A stretch of 64,000 nucleotides of DNA from Vibrio metoecus. GTDB taxonomy: Bacteria > Pseudomonadota > Gammaproteobacteria > Enterobacterales > Vibrionaceae. The stretch is taken from the NCBI RefSeq assembly GCF_009665255.1, contig NZ_CP035686.1, positions 806,001-870,000 of the forward strand, given 5' to 3'. The notes under the pieces were generated by a model. It had not been told where the DNA came from, did not search any database, and saw only the letters and a list, made by a program, of their open reading frames with translations. This document shows positions 1-8,344 of this stretch, in pieces. The stretch's first letter is position 1; every line of letters begins with the position of its first letter. Made by a program: the position numbers and the translations under genes.

Positions 1-301
1 GGTGGAAATGGCAACGCGAGAGTGGGTTGTAGACAATACGATCGGGTGAAACAAACCATCCCCGCCGCTCTTCACGATAAATCAATCCTTCGGTTTCCAG
101 TGCAATTAACGCGTCTTTTAAGGTGATTCGCGTGGTGCTAAAAAGTTCGCTGAGCTCGCGTTCGGAAGGCAGTTTCTGTCCTTGAGACAGCACACCATCT
201 GCAATTTGTTGGCGCAAACTGTGAGTAATTCGACTTAATTGGGTCGAGCCCGCTTTTCTCATCTTCTGATCTAGTCCAATGGAATGATGTGTATTGAGCA
301 T
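1..301 (-). CDS. GntR-family transcriptional regulator (partial, N-terminal part)
   Basis: Reading the minus strand from an ATG at 301 gives an open frame to the window edge (about 100 residues). Residues 20-85 form a GntR winged-helix domain with the typical KLPSERELSELF stretch, followed by TTRITLKDALIALETEGLIYREERRGWFV. The effector domain lies outside the window; the PhnF/HutC (UTRA) branch is likely from this N-terminus but cannot be proven. The gene diverges from the ABC transporter operon beginning at 475, so it is probably that operon's local regulator. Confidence 0.85.
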   Translation of the reverse strand, partial: MLNTHHSIGLDQKMRKAGSTQLSRITHSLRQQIADGVLSQGQKLPSERELSELFSTTRITLKDALIALETEGLIYREERRGWFVSPDRIVYNPLSRCHFH

Positions 302-362
302 AGTGGATGCAGATAACAGATTGATGACAACAAGACAGGCTGAGAGCAGTGGTAAAGCAACC

Positions 363-393
363 AAAGTGTCATCAAAAGCGAACAAAAGTGTCA
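363..393. promoter_or_regulatory. Two direct repeats between the GntR gene and the transporter operon
   Basis: The nonamer AAAGTGTCA occurs at 363-371 and again at 385-393, 22 bp apart start to start (about two helical turns), inside the 173-bp divergent intergenic region. Placement suggests an operator for the adjacent GntR protein, but GntR/UTRA operators are usually inverted repeats, so this is only a candidate. Confidence 0.3.
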
Positions 394-474
394 AATAACT
401 GCTGATAAATCGTCACATTCTCGGCTTAAGGTAACGGGTAGAACTTACTGACCTAGTCCAGAAGGATGGAGACA

Positions 475-1539
475 ATGAAAACGTTACTGAGCCGTTCAAT
501 ACTACTTTCTACAAGCCTGATGATGGGCATTTCAGCCAGTGCCATGGCAAAAGATGCTGATCTGAATTCTTTGATTGAAGCTGCGCAAAAAGAAGGTGCA
601 GTCTACAGCGTAGGTATGCCAGATAGCTGGGCGAACTGGAAAGATACCTGGGTTGATTTGCAAACCAAATATGGTGTGAAGCACCAAGATACCGATATGA
701 GTTCGGCGCAAGAGATTGCTAAATTTGAAGCGGAGAAGAAAAACGCAACCGCTGACATTGGCGATGTGGGTTTTGCATTTGCGCGTGTTGCGGTAGAGAA
801 AGGCGTGACTCAAGCGTACAAGCCATCAACATGGGATGAAATCCCAGCGTGGGCGAAAGATAAAGAAGGTCACTGGGCGTTGGCGTACACAGGAACCATC
901 GCTTTTATCACCAATACTCAACTGGTGAAGCAAGTGCCACAAACGTGGGATGACCTGCTCAAGGGTGATTACAAAGTCGCCGTCGGCGATGTCGGTGTGG
1001 CGGCTCAAGCCAACAATGCTGTGCTTGCTGCTGCTTTTGCCAAAGGGGGGAACGAGGCGAACTTACAACCCGCGCTCGATTTTTTTGCTGAATTAGCTAA
1101 GCAAAAGCGCCTTTCATTTACCGATCCGAGCATCGCGAATCTGGAAAAAGGTGAAGTCGAAGTCGCGATTCTGTGGGATTTCAATGCACTGAGCTATCGT
1201 GATCAAATTGACCGTGAACGCTTTGCCGTTTCAATTCCTCAAGACGGCTCAGTGATCTCCGGCTATACCACCGTCATCAATAAATTTGCGAAAAACCCTA
1301 ACGCGGCGAAATTAGCGCGTGAGTACATTTTTAGTGACCAAGGCCAAATTAATCTAGCGCAAGGCTACGCTCGTCCTATCCGTAGCAATGTTGAATTGCC
1401 AGAAGCGGTACGAGCTAAATTGTTGGCGAATGACCAATACCGCAATGTGCACCCTGTGACGGATTTTTCCGCATGGGAAAAATCGGCACGCAAACTGCCT
1501 CGCCAGTGGCAGGAATCGGTTCTGATCCATCAACAATAA
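475..1539 (+). CDS. ABC transporter periplasmic substrate-binding protein (iron/2-aminoethylphosphonate-type family)
   Basis: Start chosen at the second in-frame ATG (475) because it gives a clean Sec signal peptide (MKTLLSRS then a hydrophobic core, cleavage near ASAMA-KD) and is preceded by AGGATGGAG. The mature protein has the class-2 binding-protein layout of the Fe(III)/thiamine/2-aminoethylphosphonate cluster, with KVAVGDVG and a late GYTTVINKFAKNPNAAKLAREYIFS region typical of that family. First gene of a six-gene operon with a phosphodiesterase and a phosphatase, which favours an organophosphorus ligand over iron. The ligand itself cannot be read from the sequence. Confidence 0.85.
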   Translation: MKTLLSRSILLSTSLMMGISASAMAKDADLNSLIEAAQKEGAVYSVGMPDSWANWKDTWVDLQTKYGVKHQDTDMSSAQEIAKFEAEKKNATADIGDVGFAFARVAVEKGVTQAYKPSTWDEIPAWAKDKEGHWALAYTGTIAFITNTQLVKQVPQTWDDLLKGDYKVAVGDVGVAAQANNAVLAAAFAKGGNEANLQPALDFFAELAKQKRLSFTDPSIANLEKGEVEVAILWDFNALSYRDQIDRERFAVSIPQDGSVISGYTTVINKFAKNPNAAKLAREYIFSDQGQINLAQGYARPIRSNVELPEAVRAKLLANDQYRNVHPVTDFSAWEKSARKLPRQWQESVLIHQQ

Positions 1540-1548
1540 GAGCTTGTT

Positions 1549-2355
1549 ATGAGTCATAAAGTCATCCTCGTTGTTCTGGATGGACTCAACTATCAAGTAG
1601 CCCAACACTGTTTGGGCTACTTGCAAGCCTTGGTTGAGCAGCAAAGAGCAGCGGTTTATCTCGTCGAAAGTGAGTTACCGTCTTTATCTCGTCCTTTGTA
1701 CGAGTGTTTACTCACGGGAGTTCGCCCGACCGATAGCGGCATTATCAGCAATCAAGTGGTTCGACGCTCGCATCATGAGTCTATTTTCAGCCTCGCGAGA
1801 GCCCAAAATAAAGTGACGGCCGCTGCCGCTTATCATTGGGTCAGTGAGCTTTATAACCGCGCGCCCTACGACCCCATTCGTGATCGCTTTACGCAAGACA
1901 CATCACTCAATATCCAACACGGTTGTTTTTATCATTGGGACCATTATCCGGACGAAGCGTTATTGCTCGATGGAGAGTGGTTACGTCGTCAGCATGATCC
2001 GGATTTTCTGTTACTACACCCGATGAATATTGATGATGCCGGACACCAGTTCGGCTTAGATTCAGCACAGTACCGTAATAGCGCAAGAAAAATGGACTCT
2101 TTATTAGGTCGCTATATTGAGCAGTGGCTCAATGAAGGCTACCAATTGCTGATCACCAGTGACCACGGTATGAATCAAGATCGCTCACACGGTGGAACCT
2201 TGAATGAAGAACGCCAAGTCCCCCTTTATTTGTTAGGCAGCCAATTCAGTTTGCTACCCGCTACTGTCAAACAAACCGAGATCTGTGGCTTGGTTTGTCA
2301 GCTATTGGGATTAACGCATGAAAAACCTTGGCCGATGGGGGTGTTACAACCATGA
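1549..2355 (+). CDS. Cytoplasmic alkaline-phosphatase-superfamily phosphodiesterase/phosphonohydrolase
   Basis: A 268-residue protein without a signal peptide. Metal-site motifs of the nucleotide pyrophosphatase/phosphonoacetate hydrolase branch are visible: D11 in VVLDGLN, a probable nucleophile S47 in PSLSRPLYECLLTG, D162/D163 and H166 in NIDDAGHQFG, D205-H206 in TSDHGMN, and H214. Family members hydrolyse phosphodiesters, phosphomonoesters or C-P bonds. It lies between the binding-protein and permease genes, and its stop overlaps the next start (ATGA), so it probably cleaves the imported compound in the cytoplasm. The nucleophile is Ser rather than the usual Thr. Exact reaction unknown. 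Confidence 0.75.
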   Translation: MSHKVILVVLDGLNYQVAQHCLGYLQALVEQQRAAVYLVESELPSLSRPLYECLLTGVRPTDSGIISNQVVRRSHHESIFSLARAQNKVTAAAAYHWVSELYNRAPYDPIRDRFTQDTSLNIQHGCFYHWDHYPDEALLLDGEWLRRQHDPDFLLLHPMNIDDAGHQFGLDSAQYRNSARKMDSLLGRYIEQWLNEGYQLLITSDHGMNQDRSHGGTLNEERQVPLYLLGSQFSLLPATVKQTEICGLVCQLLGLTHEKPWPMGVLQP

Positions 2356-3263
2356 AAGGATCAATGAGCATGACGGAAACCTCCCAAATGGCGGAAGCCA
2401 AACCGAATACGGCACTCAAGGTGATACAGCATCGCTTATTACCCGCCGTGTGGTTGCTGCCGTTTGCAGTGCTGTTCTTCTTATTTCAGTTAGCGCCTAT
2501 GTTATGGGTGTTAGTGAACAGCTTTTTGGCACAAGGCGAGTGGGGATTCGACAATTATTTCGAGGTGATGAATTCCGCGTTCATGCGTCAAGCGTTTACC
2601 AATAGTTTGTGGTTGTCACTTTGGTCGGCAGTGATTGGCTTAGGTTTGGCGGTGTTGTGGGTGGCGGCGTTGCGGCGCGTGAACAGTAAAATTCGCGATG
2701 GGGTTATTGCCTTTACCAACATGAGCAGCAATTTTGCCGGAGTGCCGTTGGCATTCGCTTTTATGATTATTTTAGGTACCAATGGCGCCGTCACGCTGCT
2801 CCTCAAGCAGTATGGTCTGCTGGGGGAGTTTGACCTGTATGGCAGGTGGGGACTGCTCGCGATTTATATCTATTTCCAGATCCCGTTAGCCATGTTGTTA
2901 CTGTACCCAGCTTTTGATGCCTTGGATGATACATGGCAGGAAGCTGCGGCGTTATTGGGTGCCAGCCATCGGCAGTATTGGCTGAGCGTCGCGCTGCCGG
3001 TGTTATCACCCGCGCTACTGGGTACCTTGATCATTTTAGTGGCCAATGCCATGGGTGCTTACGCGAGCGTGTATGCACTGACATCGGGTAATTACAACCT
3101 GATCACCATTCGTATTGCCAGCCTCGTTTCGGGCGATTTATTTCTAGAACCTAACCTCGCCGCTGCGATATCGACCTTGTTGATGGTTATTTTGGCGCTG
3201 TTTACGGTTATTAATCAGTGGTTGATCGGCCGCAGTGTAAGGAGAAGTCGCGATGCAGCCTAA
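2352..3263 (+). CDS. ABC transporter permease, first subunit
   Basis: Hydrophobic protein with about six membrane segments and the inner-membrane component signature EAAALLGASHRQYWLSVALPVL near residue 200, which docks the ATPase. Start at 2352 is chosen because its ATG overlaps the upstream TGA and is preceded by GGGGGTG; ATG codons at 2364 and 2370 are alternatives. Belongs to the Fe(III)/2-aminoethylphosphonate permease group. It overlaps the second permease by 11 bp, showing translational coupling. Confidence 0.85.
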   Translation: MKGSMSMTETSQMAEAKPNTALKVIQHRLLPAVWLLPFAVLFFLFQLAPMLWVLVNSFLAQGEWGFDNYFEVMNSAFMRQAFTNSLWLSLWSAVIGLGLAVLWVAALRRVNSKIRDGVIAFTNMSSNFAGVPLAFAFMIILGTNGAVTLLLKQYGLLGEFDLYGRWGLLAIYIYFQIPLAMLLLYPAFDALDDTWQEAAALLGASHRQYWLSVALPVLSPALLGTLIILVANAMGAYASVYALTSGNYNLITIRIASLVSGDLFLEPNLAAAISTLLMVILALFTVINQWLIGRSVRRSRDAA

Positions 3264-4032
3264 TGCTTTTCGTTATCGTGTAGTGGTGTACGGTTTTGCC
3301 ACACTGATGCTAGTGCCGATTGTTGCAACCTTTATTTATTCGATCTCAACCCGTTGGGGGGCAACGGTGCTGCCCGATGGGTTAACGTTTGATTGGTATA
3401 TCAGTTTGTTCTCTGATCTGCGTTTTCTCGAAGCTTTTGGGCGCTCTTTATTGGTGAGTTTTGGCGCTTTAGCACTCAGTGTGGCGGTGGTGTTACCCGC
3501 GATGTTTGTGGTGTTTTACTATTTCCCCAAATTAGACCGGCTGATGAATCTGTTGATTTTGTTACCCTTTGCTGTGCCACCTGTGGTGTCATCGGTGGGT
3601 CTGTTGCAACTCTACGCTGATAGCCCAATTGCAGGTAGCGCGTGGATTTTGATCGGGACGTATTTCACCATTGCTTTGCCGTTTATGTATCGTGCGATTG
3701 CCAATAATTTTGCGGCGATTCACTTACAGGATTTGATGGATGCCGCTCATCTGCTCGGTGCTACGACTCGGCAAGCCTTCTTTTTCATCATCGTACCAAA
3801 TTTGAAGAAAGGGCTCCTTTCTGCGCTGTTTTTGTCGTTTTCATTCCTGCTCGGCGAGTTCGTGTTTGCCAATATTTTGGTTGGGACACGCTATGAAACC
3901 TTGCAGATTTACCTCTACAACATGCGCCAAACCAGTGGCCATTTCACTTCTGCATTAGTGATGACCTATTTTTTGTTTATTTTTCTACTGACTTGGCTTG
4001 CTGCACGCTTGAGCCGAGGAGGACAAGCATGA
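3253..4032 (+). CDS. ABC transporter permease, second subunit
   Basis: 259 residues with six predicted membrane helices and the EAA-type loop DAAHLLGATTRQAFFFIIVPNL. Preceded by the strong ribosome-binding sequence AAGGAGA. Pairs with the preceding permease to form the channel, and its stop overlaps the ATPase start by 4 bp. Same family as the permeases of 2-aminoethylphosphonate importers. Confidence 0.87.
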   Translation: MQPNAFRYRVVVYGFATLMLVPIVATFIYSISTRWGATVLPDGLTFDWYISLFSDLRFLEAFGRSLLVSFGALALSVAVVLPAMFVVFYYFPKLDRLMNLLILLPFAVPPVVSSVGLLQLYADSPIAGSAWILIGTYFTIALPFMYRAIANNFAAIHLQDLMDAAHLLGATTRQAFFFIIVPNLKKGLLSALFLSFSFLLGEFVFANILVGTRYETLQIYLYNMRQTSGHFTSALVMTYFLFIFLLTWLAARLSRGGQA

Positions 4033-5048
4033 GTTATGTAAGTGCATACCATCTAACGAAACAGTTTGCGGCGAATACGGTCGTGAATGATGTCTCTTTT
4101 CAAATTGAAAAGGGGGAACTGATCACCCTACTTGGTCCCAGTGGTTGCGGTAAGTCCACTTTGTTACGCAGCCTAGCAGGCCTTAACCCTCTCGATAACG
4201 GTGAAATTTGGGTGGATGGCGAGAACATGACGGATCTGCCACCTCAACAGCGTGGGATTGGCATGGTCTTTCAATCTTACGCTCTGTTTCCCAATATGAC
4301 GGTAGAGCAAAACATTGGGTTTGGCCTGAAGATGAAAAAAGTGCCAGCGGCTCAAATAACCAAACAAGTGAAGCAAGTGATTGCACTGGTTGAGCTGCAA
4401 GGTAAAGAGCACCAGTACCCGCATCAGTTATCTGGCGGACAAAAACAGCGGGTTGCTCTGGCACGGGCTTTAGTCACTCAGCCACGTATTTTGTTGCTTG
4501 ATGAGCCGCTTTCAGCGTTGGATGCCAAGATCCGCAAAAGCCTGCGTCAACAGATCCGGCAAATTCAGCAAGAGCTACAACTGACCACGCTTTTTGTCAC
4601 CCATGACCAAGAAGAAGCGATGATGATGTCTGACCGAATCTTCCTTATGCATCAAGGGAAAATCGTACAAACTGGCTCGCCGGAGCAGATTTACACTCAA
4701 CCTGCCAACGAATTTGTCGCCAGTTTTATGGGGCACTATAACGTGGTGGACGCTCAGCAAGCGAAAGTGCTCCTCAACCTTGATACCTCGTTTAAAGTGG
4801 CGATTCGACCTGAGTCGATTTATGTGCGTGAGGCGGGGCGTCATTATGGAGAGCATGTTTCTGCACCAAAGCCTGCCGTAGTGCTCAATCATCAATTGCT
4901 AGGTAACGTTATTCGTTATCAAGTACAGGTTGATGAATGTGAGCTGACGGTCGATTTACTCAATCGTTCCTCACAGCGTTTGCTGGCGAAAGGGAGCCAA
5001 TTAGAATTGATGTTTAATTTAAACGAAGTACAACCGGTGAGAGCCTGA
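4029..5048 (+). CDS. ABC transporter ATP-binding protein
   Basis: 339 residues starting at MSYVSAYHLTK, with the GAGGAGG ribosome-binding sequence just upstream and an ATGA overlap with the permease stop. Walker A is GPSGCGKST (residues 36-44); the Q-loop is in MVFQSYALFPNMTV, the signature is LSGGQKQRVALARAL, Walker B is ILLLDEPLSALD, followed by the switch His in LFVTHDQEEA. The C-terminal 100 residues look like a TOBE/OB regulatory region (VAIRPESIYV). Energises the import system. The family is close to FbpC/PotA/PhnT; the substrate follows from the operon rather than from this subunit. Confidence 0.9.
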   Translation: MSYVSAYHLTKQFAANTVVNDVSFQIEKGELITLLGPSGCGKSTLLRSLAGLNPLDNGEIWVDGENMTDLPPQQRGIGMVFQSYALFPNMTVEQNIGFGLKMKKVPAAQITKQVKQVIALVELQGKEHQYPHQLSGGQKQRVALARALVTQPRILLLDEPLSALDAKIRKSLRQQIRQIQQELQLTTLFVTHDQEEAMMMSDRIFLMHQGKIVQTGSPEQIYTQPANEFVASFMGHYNVVDAQQAKVLLNLDTSFKVAIRPESIYVREAGRHYGEHVSAPKPAVVLNHQLLGNVIRYQVQVDECELTVDLLNRSSQRLLAKGSQLELMFNLNEVQPVRA

Positions 5049-5049
5049 A

Positions 5050-5712
5050 ATGAGCAACCCCCTTTATGTGTTTGATTTGGATGACACCCTGATTGATGGG
5101 GACTGTGCGATGATTTGGAATGCGTTTCTTGCCGAGAAAGGCATTGCGACGGAGCGCAATTTTGTGGAAGAAGATAGAAGGCGCATGGCGCTGTACGCGC
5201 AAGGCAAGATGGATATGGCGGAATACATTGCTTTTGCGATGCAGCCGTTAGCTCTAGTGCCAATTGCAACGGTGCAAGATTGGGTGGAAGAATGCGTGTC
5301 ACGCTTAATTGTTCCGAAACAATTTTCTCAAGCCCGCGAACTGATTGCGCGGTTAAAGCAGCAAGGCAATACCTGCATAATTATTTCCGCTTCGGTTTCT
5401 TTCTTAGTGAAAACAGTCGCTCAACGTTTTGGGATTGAACATGCGCTAGGAATTGACCTTGTGAACCACGACGGTTGCTACAGCGGTGATATTGAGGGCG
5501 TTGCGAGCTACCGCGAAGGTAAAGTGCTGCGATTGCAGCAGTGGTTAGCGGAGCAGGATGCAACCTACCACGACATTCATTTTTATACCGATTCCATCAA
5601 TGATCTGCCGTTATGTGAGCATGCCGATTTTGCGTATGTGGTTAATCCTTGCCCGCGCTTGAAAGCTCAGGCTGAGCAGCAAGGCTGGCCCGTATTATCT
5701 TGGGCGGTGTAA
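5050..5712 (+). CDS. HAD-superfamily phosphatase (SerB-like, HAD-IB type)
   Basis: 220 residues. Motif I is FDLDDTLIDGD with nucleophile D9 and acid/base D11; motif II is the Ser of IIISASVSFL; motif IV is YTDSINDLPLCEHAD. The helical cap between motifs I and II is typical of phosphoserine-phosphatase-like enzymes. It begins 1 bp after the ATPase stop and is the last gene of the operon. The inferred role is to strip phosphate from the product released by the phosphodiesterase, for example a phospho-alcohol or phospho-amine. True substrate unknown. Confidence 0.8.
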   Translation: MSNPLYVFDLDDTLIDGDCAMIWNAFLAEKGIATERNFVEEDRRRMALYAQGKMDMAEYIAFAMQPLALVPIATVQDWVEECVSRLIVPKQFSQARELIARLKQQGNTCIIISASVSFLVKTVAQRFGIEHALGIDLVNHDGCYSGDIEGVASYREGKVLRLQQWLAEQDATYHDIHFYTDSINDLPLCEHADFAYVVNPCPRLKAQAEQQGWPVLSWAV

Positions 5713-5721
5713 GTGTTTGGG

Positions 5722-5750
5722 TTGCCACCCATCTTGTCGATGGGTGGCAA
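5722..5750. terminator. 12-bp stem-loop between convergent genes
   Basis: Perfect inverted repeat TTGCCACCCATC / GATGGGTGGCAA with a 5-nt loop between the HAD phosphatase and the convergent LysE-family gene. Neither strand has a long T tract, so terminator function is inferred from position and stem strength. Confidence 0.5.
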
Positions 5751-5755
5751 ATCCG

Positions 5756-6376
5756 CTAACTAAAATAAAGCCAAACACCCACCCCAGCCATTAATGATCC
5801 TGCAATCCGATTGAGTAAGCGAACATGGTGAGCTTGGCTTAATAAGCGCTTTAGCCCTTTTCCACCCGTGGCATACAAGCTCATGCTGATAAACTCGGAA
5901 AGCAGAATGATGGCAACCAGTAACGTCAGTTGCGGGGCTAGGCTTAATGATTGATCAATAAAGGGAGGCAGCAATGACACCATAAATGCCCAGCCTTTGG
6001 GGTTGGCAATCGCCGTCACAAAACCTTGCACGAATAATCCCCAATCGCTGCCCTGGTAGGTCGAGGATTGCTCGAAATTGATAGCGAGTTTGCCGCGTGA
6101 GCGCCACATTTGAATGCCAAGATAAATCAGATAACTGGCCCCAACAATTTTGAACAGGGTAAAAATAGTCGGGTAACGCAACATGATCGCAGCAATCCCA
6201 ACCACGGCAGAAACAGCCACTAAAGCCACTCCAAGTAGTTCACCCACCATCATCCACAGTGTTCTTCGATAACCGACGCTCATCCCCAAAGTGAGCGCTA
6301 AGGTCATATTCATACCTGGAGTAATCGAAACAAAAAAGAAGGTGGGTATAAACAGTCCCAAGAGTGCCGTATTCAT
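5756..6376 (-). CDS. LysE/RhtB-family amino-acid or metabolite exporter
   Basis: 206 residues with six hydrophobic segments and the family start TPGMNMTLALTLGMSVGYRR, plus ANPKGWAFMVSLLPPFI in the middle. Members export lysine, homoserine, threonine or related compounds from the inner membrane. GGGAGAGA sits just upstream of the ATG at 6376. Single-gene unit, convergent with the HAD phosphatase. The exported compound cannot be assigned. Confidence 0.85.
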   Translation of the reverse strand: MNTALLGLFIPTFFFVSITPGMNMTLALTLGMSVGYRRTLWMMVGELLGVALVAVSAVVGIAAIMLRYPTIFTLFKIVGASYLIYLGIQMWRSRGKLAINFEQSSTYQGSDWGLFVQGFVTAIANPKGWAFMVSLLPPFIDQSLSLAPQLTLLVAIILLSEFISMSLYATGGKGLKRLLSQAHHVRLLNRIAGSLMAGVGVWLYFS

Positions 6377-6586
6377 CTATTCTCTCCCTAGCCAGAGGAT
6401 TATTGTGTTAGTTCCATTAACAACAGATTCACAATATAGGCCATTTGAATAATGCGCAATCGGCAATTTACCGATGTTTTTTTATTCACCTCAAACCGAT
6501 AGCGTTGTACATCGGGTATTTGCACTAACCTTAAGATGGTTGGGGTATTCTTTCATCGCAAGATACAATGGCCGTATTGAAACGAG

Positions 6587-7141
6587 ATGGATAGCATAAT
6601 GAAGAAAACGGTTTGGTTGAGCTGTGCGGCGTTGACTGCCATTTATTCTGGAGTGGTGTGTGCCGATAACGCAAAAAACTGGGAAACGTTCAGTGATATA
6701 GGTACATACAGTTTAGTGGGCTTGGCGCTTGTGGTGCCAGCTTATCAAAGCGACTGGCAAGGCTTTACTCAAGCTGGATTGAGCCTTGCAACGGCTTCCG
6801 GTGTTGGCTTGGTTGCCAAATCATTGATTGATGAAGAACGCCCAGATGGTAGCGGTAATGACAGTTTTCCGTCAAACCATACCGCGAACGCTTTCGCCGC
6901 TGCGACGACACTGAACATTCGCTATGGTTGGGAGATTGGACTGCCAGCATATGGTATGGCGGCGTTATCAGGTTTGGGTAGGGTTGAAGGTAATAAACAT
7001 TACTGGCGTGATGTCCTTGCGGGCGCAGCGTTAGGAACGGTGTCAGCGTGGATATTCACCGAGTCGTTTGATGACTCGGTGCAAGTATTACCTTGGATTG
7101 AGGGTGACCAAGCAGGTATTAGCGTCACGATGCGTTGGTGA
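6587..7141 (+). CDS. PAP2-family membrane-associated phosphatase
   Basis: An N-terminal signal peptide (cleavage near GVVCA-DN) indicates periplasmic action. All three PAP2 motifs are present: K-x6-RP in KSLIDEERP, PSNH in place of the usual PSGH, and R-x5-H-x3-D in RVEGNKHYWRD. Family members dephosphorylate phosphatidate, phosphatidylglycerophosphate or undecaprenyl pyrophosphate. An in-frame ATG at 6599 (MKKTVWLS) gives a more typical signal peptide and may be the real start. The 3' end overlaps the convergent thioesterase gene by 17 bp, and the lipid genes next door make a lipid phosphate substrate plausible. Confidence 0.85.
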   Translation: MDSIMKKTVWLSCAALTAIYSGVVCADNAKNWETFSDIGTYSLVGLALVVPAYQSDWQGFTQAGLSLATASGVGLVAKSLIDEERPDGSGNDSFPSNHTANAFAAATTLNIRYGWEIGLPAYGMAALSGLGRVEGNKHYWRDVLAGAALGTVSAWIFTESFDDSVQVLPWIEGDQAGISVTMRW

Positions 7142-7577
7142 TGGAGAGGGATGGTCCTTCCAAAGCTTGAATGGCGTCTCTCACTGGCTCTGGCAGCAGG
7201 GCTTTCTCACCTGTTTTAAAGTTAAACATCACGACCGTTGCACTGCCTAGTGTAGTCACTTTACCAAGTTTTTGGCTCACCACTTGGTATTCCATCGTAA
7301 ATCGATCGCTTTGTACGGATGTAATGCGTGAACCAATCAGCAGCGTATCAGGAAAGGTGACGGGGATTTTATAACGCGCTTGTGTTTCCGATAGCACTGG
7401 GCCAACTTGGGTGCGTTGTAACTCTTCCATCAACTTAAGATGAGCGAAGTAATCAATTCGCGCGGTTTCAAAGTAGCGAAAGTAGACCACATTATTGACG
7501 TGTTGCAGCGCATCCATCTCTCCCCATGCGACCACGATTTTTGTGACCACAGGGAAATCTTTTAAAAGCGATTCCAT
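7125..7577 (-). CDS. 4HBT (hot-dog fold) acyl-CoA thioesterase, YbgC-like
   Basis: The start is set at MESLLKDFPVV (ATG at 7577); the 66 codons open upstream are low-complexity and unlike the family. 150 residues, normal for this fold. The catalytic-loop pattern WGEMDALQHVNNVVYFRYFE has the conserved Asp and the HVNN segment of 4-hydroxybenzoyl-CoA thioesterase-like enzymes. Downstream of, and on the same strand as, the PlsC-like gene (79-bp gap), so it may be co-expressed with the lipid cassette. Confidence 0.8.
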   Translation of the reverse strand: MESLLKDFPVVTKIVVAWGEMDALQHVNNVVYFRYFETARIDYFAHLKLMEELQRTQVGPVLSETQARYKIPVTFPDTLLIGSRITSVQSDRFTMEYQVVSQKLGKVTTLGSATVVMFNFKTGEKALLPEPVRDAIQALEGPSLSITNAS

Positions 7578-7656
7578 GCCTTTTACTCGTGTTGTGATTA
7601 GAACAAATATTCTAACGGTAAATGGCGATTTTAAGCTTGAGCTTGTTAGCAAAACG

Positions 7657-8337
7657 TTAAATTTCTCTGCTGTCGATGGTTTCGCTATCCTGAGTCGCTT
7701 GGGTTTGTGTGATACAGTGGGTCGCCAATTGCTGGTAATTCTTTTGCATGACCTGTACGAAATGTTCCGCATCACTAAAACCGGTTAACGGCTCACCTAT
7801 CACCACATCGCAGTTGAAAGGCACAAATATCGCTGTACCTTTGGGTAGTGCTCGCCCCAAACCACGCATGACCACAGGTAATACCGCACGCTCTGGGTGA
7901 TTTTTGACTAAATGATAAATGCCTTTTTTCAAACCACTCATTATTTCCGGCTCACCACGACTCCCTTCTGGGAAAATAATCAGAATATCGCCTTGGTCTA
8001 AAGCCTCATGGCAAGCTTGCAGTACCGCGTCACGTTCATTGCTTGAGGGGGAACGACGGATCGGAATGATGCCTATAATATTCAGTGATAACCAAGCCAC
8101 AAGCGGATTCACCAGAAAGTAATCCGCTGCAGCGACAGGGCGCACTCGGTGAATTAAATGCAGCGGAAACAGAGCCATGAGTACGAGTGTATCTAAATGA
8201 CTATTGTGATTGGCGGCAATCACCATTGGACCTTGAGTCGGGAGATTTTGACGCTGTAAAATATTGAGCCCTAACCCAATAAAAACTAAGGGTTTAACGA
8301 TCAATAGGAAAAACAGCACTTTCAGAATACGCGCCAT
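7657..8337 (-). CDS. 1-acyl-glycerol-3-phosphate acyltransferase-like protein (PlsC family)
   Basis: 226 residues with an N-terminal membrane helix and the family motifs: HX4D in NHNSHLDTL (catalytic His-Asp) and FPEGSRGEPE for glycerol-phosphate binding. Transfers an acyl group to a lysophospholipid at the inner membrane. It starts 7 bp after the CdsA-like gene, so the three lipid genes form one transcription unit. Probably a second PlsC rather than the housekeeping one, because of its association with paralogous lipid genes; that is inference. Confidence 0.85.
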   Translation of the reverse strand: MARILKVLFFLLIVKPLVFIGLGLNILQRQNLPTQGPMVIAANHNSHLDTLVLMALFPLHLIHRVRPVAAADYFLVNPLVAWLSLNIIGIIPIRRSPSSNERDAVLQACHEALDQGDILIIFPEGSRGEPEIMSGLKKGIYHLVKNHPERAVLPVVMRGLGRALPKGTAIFVPFNCDVVIGEPLTGFSDAEHFVQVMQKNYQQLATHCITQTQATQDSETIDSREI

Positions 8338-8344
8338 ATAAGCC

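Noticed and set aside
1354..1644. Minus-strand ORF opposite the binding-protein gene
   Set aside because: Shadow of the real gene without a ribosome-binding site or family character.
7578..7775. N-terminal extension of the thioesterase
   Set aside because: The extra 66 residues are unlike the family, and the fold starts at MESLLKDF.
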